From positions 62,001 through 126,000 of the forward strand of contig NZ_FOGR01000005.1 of NCBI RefSeq assembly GCF_900111275.1: a DNA stretch of 64,000 bases, in the 5' to 3' direction. The position numbers were made by a program, and so were the translations under genes. This DNA is from Rhizobium sp. NFR03 (GTDB taxonomy: Bacteria > Pseudomonadota > Alphaproteobacteria > Rhizobiales > Rhizobiaceae). The notes under the pieces are model-generated. The model made no database searches. It saw only the letters and a list, made by a program, of their open reading frames with translations, and had not been told where the DNA came from. Below are positions 45,051 to 53,810 of the stretch, in pieces. The stretch's first letter is position 1, and each line of letters starts with the position of its first letter.

Positions 45051-46007
45051 ATGAAGAAACGCATTCTGGGACTGGCACTGGTCATGGCATTGGCAGGCAC
45101 AGCCCTGTCGGGTGGCGCCTTTGCGCAGGAAACGAAGACCATCGGCGTATCGATACCGGCAGCCGATCATGGCTGGACGTCCGGTGTGGTGTTCCATGCC
45201 GAGCGGGTGGCGAAGCTGCTGATGGCCGAGCATCCAGGCCTGAACGTCATCGTCAAGACATCGCCGGACGCTGCAAACCAGGCAAACGCGGTGCAGGATC
45301 TGAACACGCAGGGCATCGACGCGCTCGTCATCCTGCCGTCCGATCCGGATCCGCTGGTCAACGCCATCAAGGAGGTCAAGGACAAGGGCAAGTTTGTGAC
45401 CATCGTCGACCGCGCACCGAGCGTCAACGACGACACGATCCGCGATCTCTACGTGGCCGGCAACAACCCGGCGCTCGGCGAAGTCGCCGGTAAATATATC
45501 GCCGGCAAGACGCCGGACGCCGAAGTCGTCATCATCCGCGGCTTGCCGATCCCGATCGACCAGCAGCGTCAGGACGGTTTCGACAAGGGCATCGCCGGCT
45601 CCAACGTCAAGGTGCTCGACCGCCAGTTCGGCAACTGGAACCGAGACGACGCGTTCAAGGTGATGCAGGACTTCCTGACCAAGTATCAGAAGATCGACGT
45701 GGTCTGGTGCCAGGACGACGATATGGCCGTGGGCGTGTTGCAGGCGATCGAGCAGTCCGGCCGCAAGGACATCCAGTATGTCGTCGCCGGGGCCGGCTCC
45801 AAGGACATGATCAAGAAGGTCATGGATGGCGACAAGATGATCCCGGTCGATGTGCTCTATCCCCCGGCCATGGTCGGCACCGCGATGGAACTGACGGCGT
45901 CCGCGCTCTACGATCAGGTCCCGGTCAGCGGCACCTACACACTGGACGCGACGCTGGTGACGAAGGAGAATGCCGAGAAGTTCTACTTCCCGGATTCGCC
46001 GTTCTGA
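45051..46007 (+). CDS. Sugar ABC transporter substrate-binding protein (RbsB-like)
   Basis: Periplasmic binding protein, 318 residues from ATG 45051 (SD GGGAGGAG). Signal peptide of about 25 residues (KKRILGLALVMALAGTALSGGAFA, split cleavage after AFA-Q). Mature part has the two-lobe Peripla_BP_4 pattern: AADHGWTSGV, IDALVILPSD, VTIVDRAPS. It resembles RbsB-type binding proteins more than XylF, so the ligand may not be xylose. Last gene of the transporter group; a strong terminator follows. Confidence 0.93.
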   Translation: MKKRILGLALVMALAGTALSGGAFAQETKTIGVSIPAADHGWTSGVVFHAERVAKLLMAEHPGLNVIVKTSPDAANQANAVQDLNTQGIDALVILPSDPDPLVNAIKEVKDKGKFVTIVDRAPSVNDDTIRDLYVAGNNPALGEVAGKYIAGKTPDAEVVIIRGLPIPIDQQRQDGFDKGIAGSNVKVLDRQFGNWNRDDAFKVMQDFLTKYQKIDVVWCQDDDMAVGVLQAIEQSGRKDIQYVVAGAGSKDMIKKVMDGDKMIPVDVLYPPAMVGTAMELTASALYDQVPVSGTYTLDATLVTKENAEKFYFPDSPF

Positions 46008-46020
46008 TCATCGAACAAAG

Positions 46021-46051
46021 GCCGCCTGCGGACATCCGCAGGCGGCTTTTT
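46021..46051 (+). terminator. Intrinsic terminator after the substrate-binding gene
   Basis: Perfect 12-bp stem GCCGCCTGCGGA (46021-46032) / TCCGCAGGCGGC (46035-46046), 2-base loop, then TTTTT (46047-46051); begins 13 bases past the stop. Textbook rho-independent terminator, separating the ABC genes from the isomerase/dehydrogenase pair. Confidence 0.88.
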
Positions 46052-46133
46052 CATGTCGCGAGCGGGTGAAACACCACGCCTCAGGTGGTCGCGACGGGTT
46101 GCGTGCATATCTCATAGTGATACCGTATATGCT

Positions 46134-46149
46134 CCTGCAACGTTGCAGG
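46134..46149. promoter_or_regulatory. Perfect 16-base palindrome upstream of the isomerase gene
   Basis: CCTGCAACGTTGCAGG, self-complementary with a central CG, 92 bases before the isomerase start. The form TGCAACGTTGCA suits a LacI/GalR-family operator. It differs from the TACGTA-centred sites at 38177 and 42258, so a different regulator may control this downstream unit. Confidence 0.5.
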
Positions 46150-46241
46150 CGGGGGCGGAATTTCAGACGATGGCAGACCGGAGGGTCTGTCCGACAGGAT
46201 TGCTGCGTGGGCGGCTGTTGACAGGATGGAGGAGTTGCGAG

Positions 46242-47294
46242 ATGAAGACGATCAAAGGGCCGGGCCTTTTTCTGGCGCAGTTTGCGGGAGATGAGGCCCC
46301 GTTCAATTCCTTCGATGCCATCACGAAATGGGCCGCCGACATCGGCTACAAGGGCGTGCAGGTGCCCACGTGGGACGCGCGCCTCATCGATCTGAAACAA
46401 GCTGCTGAGTCCAAAGGCTATTGCGACGATCTGGCAGGTCAGGCGCGCGACAACGGCGTTGTCATCACCGAGCTGTCGACCCACCTTCAGGGTCAGCTGG
46501 TCGCCGTCCACCCGGCTTACGACGAAGGCTTCGACGGCTTTGCCGCGCCGCAGGTGCGGGGCAATCCGAAGGCGCGTCAGGAATGGGCGGTCGATCAGGT
46601 CAAGCTTGCGCTGACCGCGTCGAAGCATCTCGGCCTCAACGCGATGGCGAGCTTCTCCGGCGCGCTCGCCTGGCCTTACCTCTATCCATGGCCGCAGCGC
46701 CCGGCAGGTCTGGTGGAGACGGCCTTCGACGAGCTTGCCAGGCGCTGGAAGCCGATCCTCGACCATGCCGAGGATTGCGGCGTTGATATATGCTACGAGA
46801 TCCACCCCGGCGAAGACCTGCATGACGGCATCACCTACGAGATGTTTCTGGAGCGCACCGGCAACCATGCCCGCGCCTGCATGCTCTACGATCCCTCGCA
46901 CTACATCCTGCAATGCCTCGACTATCTCGACAATATCGACATCTACAAGGACCGGATCCGGATGTTCCACGTCAAGGATGCCGAGTTCAATCCGACAGGC
47001 CGGCAGGGCGTCTATGGCGGGTTCCAGAGCTGGGTGAACCGGGCCGGGCGCTTCCGCTCGCTCGGCGACGGGCAGGTGGACTTCGGTGCCGTGTTCTCCA
47101 AGATGACGGCGAACGATTTCGACGGTTGGGCCGTGGTCGAGTGGGAATGCGCGCTGAAGCATCCGGAGGACGGCGCCCGTGAGGGAGCCGAGTTCGTCAA
47201 GCACCACATCATCCGGGTGACCGAAAAGGCCTTCGACGATTTCGCAACCGGCGGCACCGACGAGGCCGCCAACCGGCGGATGCTCGGGATCTGA
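46242..47294 (+). CDS. Sugar phosphate isomerase/epimerase (TIM barrel, AP-endonuclease-2 family)
   Basis: 350 residues from ATG 46242 (SD GGAGGAG, 7-base spacer). TIM-barrel fold with metal-ligand candidates in CYEIHPGEDLHDG, LYDPSHYILQ, FHVKDAEF and VEWECALKHP, the pattern of the xylose-isomerase-like/IolE family. The exact reaction cannot be told. It is paired with a Gfo/Idh dehydrogenase 27 bases downstream; such pairs oxidise sugars, inositols or glycosides and rearrange the keto product. Confidence 0.9.
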   Translation: MKTIKGPGLFLAQFAGDEAPFNSFDAITKWAADIGYKGVQVPTWDARLIDLKQAAESKGYCDDLAGQARDNGVVITELSTHLQGQLVAVHPAYDEGFDGFAAPQVRGNPKARQEWAVDQVKLALTASKHLGLNAMASFSGALAWPYLYPWPQRPAGLVETAFDELARRWKPILDHAEDCGVDICYEIHPGEDLHDGITYEMFLERTGNHARACMLYDPSHYILQCLDYLDNIDIYKDRIRMFHVKDAEFNPTGRQGVYGGFQSWVNRAGRFRSLGDGQVDFGAVFSKMTANDFDGWAVVEWECALKHPEDGAREGAEFVKHHIIRVTEKAFDDFATGGTDEAANRRMLGI

Positions 47295-47321
47295 TATCAA
47301 GGACGATGACGGAGACAATCA

Positions 47322-48506
47322 ATGGCCATCGAAGGTAAAGCAGGCGAGGCGCGGCAGCCGCGCATAAGGCTCGGCATGGTGGGCGGCGGGCAGGGTGCCT
47401 TCATCGGCGCGGTGCACCGCATGGCGGCACGGCTGGACGACCAGTTCACGCTGGTGGCTGGCGCGCTGTCCTCGACGCCGGAGAAGGCGCAGGCATCCGG
47501 GCTCGAGCTCGGTCTCGATCCGGCCCGCACCTATTCTGACTACCGGCAGATGGCGATCCGTGAGGCCAAGCTGAAGGACGGCATCGAAGCGGTCGCGATC
47601 GTCACGCCGAACCATGTGCATTACGAAGCGGCGCGGGAGTTCCTCAAACGCGGCATCCACGTCATCTGCGACAAGCCGCTGACATCGACGCTGGGTGACG
47701 CCCGCAAGCTGAAGGCGCTCGCCGACGAGAGCGAGGCACTGTTCATCCTGACCCACAATTATACCGGCTATCCCATGGTGCGGCAGGCACGCGCCATGGT
47801 CGCCAACGGCGATATCGGCGCGGTCCGTCTCGTTCAGGTGGAGTATCCGCAGGACTGGCTGACCGATGCGGTGGAGAAGTCGGGCTCCAAGCAGGCGGAA
47901 TGGCGCACGGACCCGGCGCGTTCGGGCGCTGGCGGCTCGACCGGCGATATCGGCACGCATGCCTATAATCTCGGCGCCTTCGTCTCCGGACTGGAGCTTG
48001 AGGAACTCGCGGCCGATCTCGACAGCTTCGTCGAAGGCCGTGCGCTCGATGACAACGCCCATGTCATGATGCGCTTCAAGGATAAGGACGGCGTGCGCGC
48101 AAAGGGCCTTCTCTGGTGCAGTCAGGTTGCGCCGGGCCACGAGAACGGTCTTCAGGTGCGGGTCTACGGCACCAAGGGCGGACTTGAATGGACGCAGAAG
48201 GACCCGAACTACCTCTGGTACACGCCCTTCGGCCAGCCGAAGCAGCTCTTGACCCGCATGGGTGCCGGCGCGCTTGAGGAGGCCAATCGTGTTTCCCGCA
48301 TCCCCTCCGGCCATCCCGAAGGCTATCTCGAAGGGTTCGCGACGATCTACGCCGAAGCGGCCCGCGCCATCCAGGCGAAGCGCTCGGGCGGCACGGTAGA
48401 CCCTGCCGTGGTCTACCCGACCATCGATGACGGGATGAAGGGCATGCTGTTCGTGGACGCCTGCGTGCGCTCGTCGAAGCGGAACGGAGCCTGGGTGAAG
48501 GTCTGA
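47322..48506 (+). CDS. Gfo/Idh/MocA-family NAD(P)-dependent sugar dehydrogenase
   Basis: 394 residues. N-terminal Rossmann fold (RLGMVGGGQGAFIGAVH), the catalytic Lys in HVICDKPLTSTL and the histidine of GDIGTHAYNLG; C-terminal beta-sheet domain follows. This layout is that of sugar/inositol dehydrogenases acting on a ring hydroxyl. Co-transcribed with the isomerase; natural substrate unknown. Confidence 0.92.
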   Translation: MAIEGKAGEARQPRIRLGMVGGGQGAFIGAVHRMAARLDDQFTLVAGALSSTPEKAQASGLELGLDPARTYSDYRQMAIREAKLKDGIEAVAIVTPNHVHYEAAREFLKRGIHVICDKPLTSTLGDARKLKALADESEALFILTHNYTGYPMVRQARAMVANGDIGAVRLVQVEYPQDWLTDAVEKSGSKQAEWRTDPARSGAGGSTGDIGTHAYNLGAFVSGLELEELAADLDSFVEGRALDDNAHVMMRFKDKDGVRAKGLLWCSQVAPGHENGLQVRVYGTKGGLEWTQKDPNYLWYTPFGQPKQLLTRMGAGALEEANRVSRIPSGHPEGYLEGFATIYAEAARAIQAKRSGGTVDPAVVYPTIDDGMKGMLFVDACVRSSKRNGAWVKV

Positions 48507-48600
48507 AACCCGGAGAGGCGTTTGGCGGACATATTCAAGCGTTAACCAGTGGCAATAGAGCGGTCTTTACAGGCGTGAGCAGTCATTTTAGGCTTGGCTT

Positions 48601-48996
48601 ATGGAGAGAGCGTTCTTTTTGCCATTGCTGTTTCTTGCCATCGGCTTTGCCTCGCCTCCGGTACAGGCAGCCGAGCAGGGCGAGCAATTTATCGGGCACT
48701 GGCAGCAGATCCGCTCGAACGCCGGGAAATGCGACAGGTGTTCCCTTGTTATCGCGCGCGGCGGGAGCGGATTGACGATCGGCGCCAACAATGGCTGGTC
48801 CGCTTCGGCGTACCATGTCGAGGCCGGACGTCCCGTTCACGGATACGGATTCTGGTCGAAATCCTCCAACAGCCTGTCCGATACGAGGTTTCAGGCTTCC
48901 TTCTCGATGATCGATGATCGGCTCCATATGGAGATGAATGGCATTGATCGCGATGGCAAATCCCGCTCTATCAGGGCCATCTACGAACGGCGCTGA
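48601..48996 (+). CDS. Small exported protein of unknown function
   Basis: 131 residues with a clear signal peptide (about 23 residues, cleavage near VQA-A). The 108-residue mature part contains a CDRC pair (KCDRCS) and looks like a small beta-rich domain (FIGHWQQIRSN at the start, YHVEAGRPVHGYGFW mid-way), loosely like a lipocalin/THAP4-type lead but I do not recognise the family. It lies 94 bases after the dehydrogenase and before the GH1 gene; a promoter was not identified. Confidence 0.75.
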   Translation: MERAFFLPLLFLAIGFASPPVQAAEQGEQFIGHWQQIRSNAGKCDRCSLVIARGGSGLTIGANNGWSASAYHVEAGRPVHGYGFWSKSSNSLSDTRFQASFSMIDDRLHMEMNGIDRDGKSRSIRAIYERR

Positions 48997-49181
48997 AGCG
49001 ATGACATCAGCATTTGAAAACGCTGCTCATCGGCGGTTCATATTCGTGCGATTAATGTCTGTTCCCTGACAAGGCAAGGCCGATATCCACAGGCTCGCAT
49101 TGACATTCGAGACCTTGCATATACGGCAGCGACGCAAGCGGATGGACCCTCCGCTCTATCGTTTGAAAAAGGACACGAGTG

Positions 49182-50546
49182 ATGACCGATCCCAAGACGC
49201 TTGCCGCGCGCTTTCCCGGCGATTTCCTGTTCGGGGTTGCCACTGCTTCTTTTCAGATCGAGGGCGCATCGAAAGCCGACGGGCGCAAGCCGTCCATCTG
49301 GGATGCGTTTTCCAACATGCCGGGTCGCGTCTTCGGCCGGCACAATGGCGACGTTGCCTGCGATCACTACAATCGCCTGGAGGAAGACCTCGACCTCATC
49401 GCGAGCCTCGGCGTGCAGGCCTATCGCTTCTCCATCGCCTGGCCGCGCATCATTCCCGATGGCACCGGACCGGTCAACGAAGCGGGCCTCGATTTCTACG
49501 ACCGGCTGGTGGACGGGCTGAAGGCACGCAACATCAAGGCGTTCGCAACACTCTATCACTGGGACCTGCCGCTGACGCTGGCGGGCGACGGCGGCTGGAC
49601 GGCGCGCTCCACGGCGTTTGCCTTCCAGCGCTATGCCCGCACCGTCATCGCACGCATCGGCGATCGGCTGGACGCGGTCGCCACCTTCAACGAGCCCTGG
49701 TGCTCGGTCTGGCTCAGCCATCTCTACGGCATACATGCGCCGGGCGAGAGGAACATGGAAGCGGCGCTGCATGCGATGCACGTGACCAATCTTGCCCACG
49801 GCCTTGGTGTTGCCGCCGTGCGCGAAGAGCGGGCGAACCTGCCGGTCGGCATCGTCATCAATCCGATGCATGTCTATCCCGGCACCGATAGCGAGGCTGA
49901 CAAGGCTGCGGCCGAACGGGCATTCGATTTTCACAATGGCGTTTTCTTCGGCCCTATCTTCAAGGGGGCGTATCCCGATAGCGTGCTCAAGGCCCTTGGC
50001 TCGCGTATGCCGGAGGTCGAGGCCGGGGATATGGCCGTGATCAGCCAGAAGCTCGACTGGTGGGGCGTGAACTACTACACGCCGATGCGCGTCAGCGACG
50101 ATCCGACCGAGGGCGCCGAGTTTCCCGCGACGACACCGGCGCCAGTCGTCAGCGCTGATAAGACCGATATCGGCTGGGAGATCTACCCGCAGGCTCTGGG
50201 CGACCTCATCCGCACCGTCAACGAACGCTACGACCTGCCCGATTGCTACATCACCGAAAACGGCGCCTGCTATAATATGGATGTCGAGAACGGTGAAGTG
50301 AACGACCAGCCGCGCCTCGACTATATCGCCGAACATCTGGCCGTGACGGCCGACCTGATTGCCGAGGGCTATCCGATGAAGGGCTATTTCGCCTGGAGCC
50401 TGATGGACAATTTCGAATGGGCCGAAGGTTATCGCATGCGCTTCGGCATCGTCCATGTGGACTACGACACCCAGGTTCGCACCATCAAGAAGAGCGGGCT
50501 CTGGTACGGCGATCTTGCACGTTCGCTTCCCAAGGGAAATCACTGA
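49182..50546 (+). CDS. GH1 beta-glucosidase
   Basis: 454-residue family 1 glycosidase hydrolysing beta-glucosides/galactosides. Acid/base Glu171 in TFNEPWC and nucleophile Glu359 in ITENGA are intact, along with FLFGVATASFQIEG at the N-terminus and WSLMDNFEWAEGY near the C-terminus. No signal peptide, so it is cytoplasmic and acts on imported glycosides. Start ATG 49182; the overlapping GTG at 49179 is an alternative. Confidence 0.95.
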   Translation: MTDPKTLAARFPGDFLFGVATASFQIEGASKADGRKPSIWDAFSNMPGRVFGRHNGDVACDHYNRLEEDLDLIASLGVQAYRFSIAWPRIIPDGTGPVNEAGLDFYDRLVDGLKARNIKAFATLYHWDLPLTLAGDGGWTARSTAFAFQRYARTVIARIGDRLDAVATFNEPWCSVWLSHLYGIHAPGERNMEAALHAMHVTNLAHGLGVAAVREERANLPVGIVINPMHVYPGTDSEADKAAAERAFDFHNGVFFGPIFKGAYPDSVLKALGSRMPEVEAGDMAVISQKLDWWGVNYYTPMRVSDDPTEGAEFPATTPAPVVSADKTDIGWEIYPQALGDLIRTVNERYDLPDCYITENGACYNMDVENGEVNDQPRLDYIAEHLAVTADLIAEGYPMKGYFAWSLMDNFEWAEGYRMRFGIVHVDYDTQVRTIKKSGLWYGDLARSLPKGNH

Positions 50547-50628
50547 GCAAAGCAAAACATCGCAGCGAGCTTGCCCGTTTCCGATGATTGGTCTTCGGTC
50601 CTGCCGGACCAGGGTCGTGCGTAAACGA

Positions 50629-50652
50629 ACGGAAGCGTGACGACGCTTCCGT
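50629..50652 (-). terminator. Hairpin downstream of trhO
   Basis: Perfect 10-bp stem ACGGAAGCGT (50629-50638) / ACGCTTCCGT (50643-50652), 4-base loop, immediately after the trhO stop (50655). On the minus strand TCGTTTACG follows. It lies between convergent genes and may serve both. Confidence 0.6.
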
Positions 50653-50654
50653 CC

Positions 50655-51599
50655 TCAGCTTCCCAGATGCTTGGAACCGCGCTTCTTCGCAAGCTCGATC
50701 TGGCGCTGGCGCTGCCGGTAGCGCTCGCGATCCTCGTCGGTTCGCGTGTCGTGACAGTGAACGCAGGCGACACCTTCCTCATGCACGGGCGAGGCCCGCT
50801 CTTCCAGCGTCAGCGGCTGGCGGCAGGCATGGCAAAGCGTGTGCTCGCCTTCGCCAAGCCCGTGTGTCACCGACACGCGATCATCGAAAACGAAGCAGGC
50901 ACCTTCCCACAGGCTCTCCTGCGGCGGCGTTTCTTCCAGATATTTCAGAATGCCGCCCTTGAGGTGGTAGACCTCGTCGAAGCCCTGGCTCTTCATGAAG
51001 GCCGTCGCCTTCTCGCAGCGGATGCCGCCGGTGCAGTACATGGCGATCTTCGGCTTGTTGTGCAGGCCGGTATTGTTCTTCACCCAGTCCGGAAACTCGC
51101 GAAAGGTCTTGGTTTGCGGGTCGAGCGCGCCGCGGAAGGTGCCGATGGCGGTCTCGTAATCGTTGCGCGTGTCGATCACGAGCGTTTCGGGATCCGAGAT
51201 CAGGGCGTTCCAGTCCTTCGGCTCCACATAGGTGCCGACGATCGTCAGGGGGTCGATATCCTCGACGCCCATGGTGACGATCTCCTTCTTGATCCGCACC
51301 TTCATGCGCAGGAACGGCATGGCCGCCGCCCGGCTTTCCTTGTGTTCCAGTTGGGCAAATTCCGGCTGCGAACGCAGGAAGGCGAGCACGGCGGCAATAC
51401 CGGCGTCGGTGCCGGCGATCGTGCCGTTGACGCCCTCCTGCGCCAGAAGAAGCGTGCCCTTCACCCCGTTCTCGTCGCAGACGGCCTGCAACGGATCGCG
51501 CAGATCCGCGAACCGGTGGAGCCGGGCGAAGTGATAAAGGGCCGCTACCAGAAACGCGCCTTGGGCTTCCGGGGGCAGTGTCGTTGCGCTGTTCGTCAT
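50655..51599 (-). CDS. trhO: tRNA uridine(34) hydroxylase (rhodanese-like, TrhO/YceA)
   Basis: Oxygen-dependent hydroxylation of U34 in certain tRNAs, the first step to 5-methoxy/oxyacetyl-uridine. 314 residues from ATG 51597-51599; N-terminal acylphosphatase-like domain ([14 protein letters not shown]), then a rhodanese domain with active-site Cys189 in [10 protein letters not shown] Cys-rich tail (LCHACRQPL...CVHCHD) probably binds zinc. The frame opens 12 codons earlier, without family homology. Confidence 0.93.
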   Translation of the reverse strand: MTNSATTLPPEAQGAFLVAALYHFARLHRFADLRDPLQAVCDENGVKGTLLLAQEGVNGTIAGTDAGIAAVLAFLRSQPEFAQLEHKESRAAAMPFLRMKVRIKKEIVTMGVEDIDPLTIVGTYVEPKDWNALISDPETLVIDTRNDYETAIGTFRGALDPQTKTFREFPDWVKNNTGLHNKPKIAMYCTGGIRCEKATAFMKSQGFDEVYHLKGGILKYLEETPPQESLWEGACFVFDDRVSVTHGLGEGEHTLCHACRQPLTLEERASPVHEEGVACVHCHDTRTDEDRERYRQRQRQIELAKKRGSKHLGS

Positions 51600-51687
51600 A
51601 AGCGGTGAAATACCGCGTTCGGCGCGCGCGTGCAATCACCCGGCTGCGCGCCGCCGGATTGCTCGTTGAGAGTGGCCTGTCCTGATG

Positions 51688-52059
51688 TTACCCCTGATGC
51701 GAAGGGCGGAATGCACGCAGGCGATGACCATCAGGGTCGGTGGCGGTAAACGTATAGCCGAAATCGGCTTCGACCGGCGCCTGCAGGATGGGCAGGCCCT
51801 GTGCCTTCCACCTATCGTGGCATTCGTTCACGGCCTCGATGCTGTCCAGCACGAAGCAGAGTTCGGTACTGCCGGGCGCGACGGAGACACGCGGCTCGAT
51901 CGTATGTTTCGACCAGAGGCCGAGCATGGTCGTCGGGTTCATGCGGAAGAGGGCGAAGGTCTTCTGTGCTTCCACCGGGGCTGTGCCGAGAATGCTCTCG
52001 TAGAAGGCGGCGCTTTCCAGCGGATCGTTGACGACGAGAAGGATGTAGGTCGGTTGCAT
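51688..52059 (-). CDS. VOC-family (glyoxalase/bleomycin resistance-like) protein
   Basis: 123 residues with the paired beta-alpha-beta-beta-beta modules of the vicinal oxygen chelate fold (ILLVVNDPLESAAFYESILG, FTATDPDGHRLRAFRP). Metal ligands are not obvious enough to name a reaction. It lies 84 bases downstream of the WYL regulator on the same strand, and its SD (AGGAGA, 52065-52070) falls in the arm of a hairpin. Confidence 0.88.
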   Translation of the reverse strand: MQPTYILLVVNDPLESAAFYESILGTAPVEAQKTFALFRMNPTTMLGLWSKHTIEPRVSVAPGSTELCFVLDSIEAVNECHDRWKAQGLPILQAPVEADFGYTFTATDPDGHRLRAFRPSHQG

Positions 52060-52067
52060 GAATGTCT

Positions 52068-52097
52068 CCTGATGGCCAGACTGTCTGGCGGATCAGG
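52068..52097 (-). promoter_or_regulatory. Palindrome overlapping the VOC gene ribosome-binding site
   Basis: CCTGAT-G-GCCAGA (52068-52080) and TCTGGC-GG-ATCAGG (52084-52097) pair with a 3-base loop and one bulge. In the mRNA this hairpin would take up half of the VOC gene's SD; as DNA it is a possible operator for the WYL regulator encoded upstream. Confidence 0.5.
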
Positions 52098-52143
52098 TTT
52101 ACGTTGGGGCCCTGTCAGTTTCTGTCAGCATGGAACGCGCTCG

Positions 52144-52836
52144 TCACAGATCGTGGACGATGCCGTTCTCATGGCGCCATTCCGCCAGAAGCACCTCGCC
52201 GCGACGGGGATAGAGCTCCTGCGTCGGCGTGACCTCGATCATGCGGTCGATGCGGAAATGCCGAAACCCTTGCCGCAACTCGCACCAGGCGACGAGGATG
52301 CGCAGGGATTCGAAATAGCCAAGAGCGATCGGCCAGATACGACGCTTGGTTTCCTGCGCCCGCTCGTCGCGATAGGCGATGTCGAGTTTTACCCCTGCCT
52401 TGATGGCATCGCGCAAGGCTGCGAGATCCTGCTCCGGGCTGTCCTTGCGGCGCGTTTTGGGAACGAGGAGGGCGGATGTTTCCAGCTCCCGGCGCAGGTC
52501 TTCGGGAAGAACGGCGGCGATCTTGGCGAGCGCATGCATGGCGGACTGTTTCAGGCGGTCGTCGGTATTGGCACGAACCCAGCGAGCGCCGAGCACCAGC
52601 GCCTCAATCTCTTCGCTCGACAACATGATCGGCGGCAGGAGGAAGCCTTCCCTGAGCACGTAGCCCAGGCCCGGCTCGCCGCCGATGTCGGCCCCTTGCG
52701 CTTGCAGCGTTGCGATGTCGCGATAGAGCGTGCGCAGACTGACGCCGGTCGCTTCCGCCAATACCGCACCGCTGACCGGCCGGCGGTGGGTTCGCAGGAT
52801 CTGGAGGAGATCGAGAAGGCGGGCGGAGCGGGACAT
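52144..52836 (-). CDS. HTH_11/WYL-domain transcriptional regulator (YafY family)
   Basis: 230 residues from the third in-frame ATG (52834-52836), directly before SRSARLLDLLQILR; earlier ATGs at 52848 and 52872 are possible. N-terminal winged HTH (VSLRTLYRDIATLQAQGADI), then a WYL ligand-sensing domain (LVAWCELRQGFRHFRIDRM). Such regulators usually control a neighbouring gene, here probably the VOC gene downstream. Confidence 0.91.
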   Translation of the reverse strand: MSRSARLLDLLQILRTHRRPVSGAVLAEATGVSLRTLYRDIATLQAQGADIGGEPGLGYVLREGFLLPPIMLSSEEIEALVLGARWVRANTDDRLKQSAMHALAKIAAVLPEDLRRELETSALLVPKTRRKDSPEQDLAALRDAIKAGVKLDIAYRDERAQETKRRIWPIALGYFESLRILVAWCELRQGFRHFRIDRMIEVTPTQELYPRRGEVLLAEWRHENGIVHDL

Positions 52837-52910
52837 GCGCTGAGGCATAGCCGCGTACGCCGCGCTTCTCAACAGGTCTGCTTGTCGACAAAAAAAGGAC
52901 GTGCGCCGCC

Positions 52911-53810
52911 TCAGGCTGCCGCGAGCCAGAGGATGGCGATACGCTCGGCCTCCTTGCCGGCGATGTCGCCGAAGAGGGCATCGGCCCCGCCGAGCGCGTG
53001 GCGCTCCTCGGATCGCATTTCGAGGCCGATGGCGTGGCGCAGGATCGCGATGTCGTGTGGCGGCAAAAGCTCGGGTTCGCGTGCGAGCGTTTCACCCAGA
53101 ACGGCGAGATCGTGGATGAAGCCCAGGCGGTCGATCAGCGCCTTGACCTGCCGTTCGCGTGCCAGAATGACGCCCGGCCAGGCTGACTGAAGGAGGAGAT
53201 GATAAAAACGATAGTCCTGCGTGCGCTTGCGCAGCGTATGGAAATTCTCCGGCGTCGGCTGTTCGTGGCAGGCGGCAAGGGCAACCTGCGCACGCTCCAT
53301 CGCCTTCCGCCACGCCGCTGCCAGCATGTAGGCCGTCGGGCGGACACCATTGGCAAAGCGGCGCTTTCCCACCGCCGCTTTCGCATTGCGCAATTCGGCG
53401 ATCATCGCATCGATCGTTTCATCGAGGTCGCCCTCCGCCGTTACCACCCAGCCCTTACGGACACGCAACGCCTCGACCGCGCGCTCGGCCGCGGCCCGAT
53501 CTTCTCCTGACAGGCGTTCCGCGAGGATCGCCGCGGTGTCGATCAGCGCGGTCGCATCGCGGAGGTCGGCAACGGTGCGGGCGGCGTCCCGCAGGCGGGC
53601 ATTTTCGATTTTGTAGAACTTGCGCGCTTCGGATGCGGCAAGCCGGTGTAGCGCCCGTGTCCGTTTCAGGCAGCGGCGCGCGACGTGGATCGCCCTTGAG
53701 CTTCCCTCCGGCCGGAGTTCCAGTGCCGATATAGCCTTGTCGAGTTCTCGCCCTGCGATGCGCTGGAATTCATCGGTGAAGCGTTTCGCGGGTTTCAATC
53801 TGTAGGCCAT
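52911..53810 (-). CDS. CHAD-domain protein
   Basis: 299-residue helical protein of the CHAD family (conserved histidine-containing alpha-helical domain). Conserved pattern includes IHVARRCLKRTRALHRL in the first half and FHTLRKRTQDYRFYHLLL in the second, the two repeats with His and basic residues. CHAD proteins bind inorganic polyphosphate, often beside CYTH triphosphatases. It overlaps the CYTH gene by 16 bases here, so they are co-translated; a polyphosphate-linked role is inferred. Confidence 0.92.
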   Translation of the reverse strand: MAYRLKPAKRFTDEFQRIAGRELDKAISALELRPEGSSRAIHVARRCLKRTRALHRLAASEARKFYKIENARLRDAARTVADLRDATALIDTAAILAERLSGEDRAAAERAVEALRVRKGWVVTAEGDLDETIDAMIAELRNAKAAVGKRRFANGVRPTAYMLAAAWRKAMERAQVALAACHEQPTPENFHTLRKRTQDYRFYHLLLQSAWPGVILARERQVKALIDRLGFIHDLAVLGETLAREPELLPPHDIAILRHAIGLEMRSEERHALGGADALFGDIAGKEAERIAILWLAAA

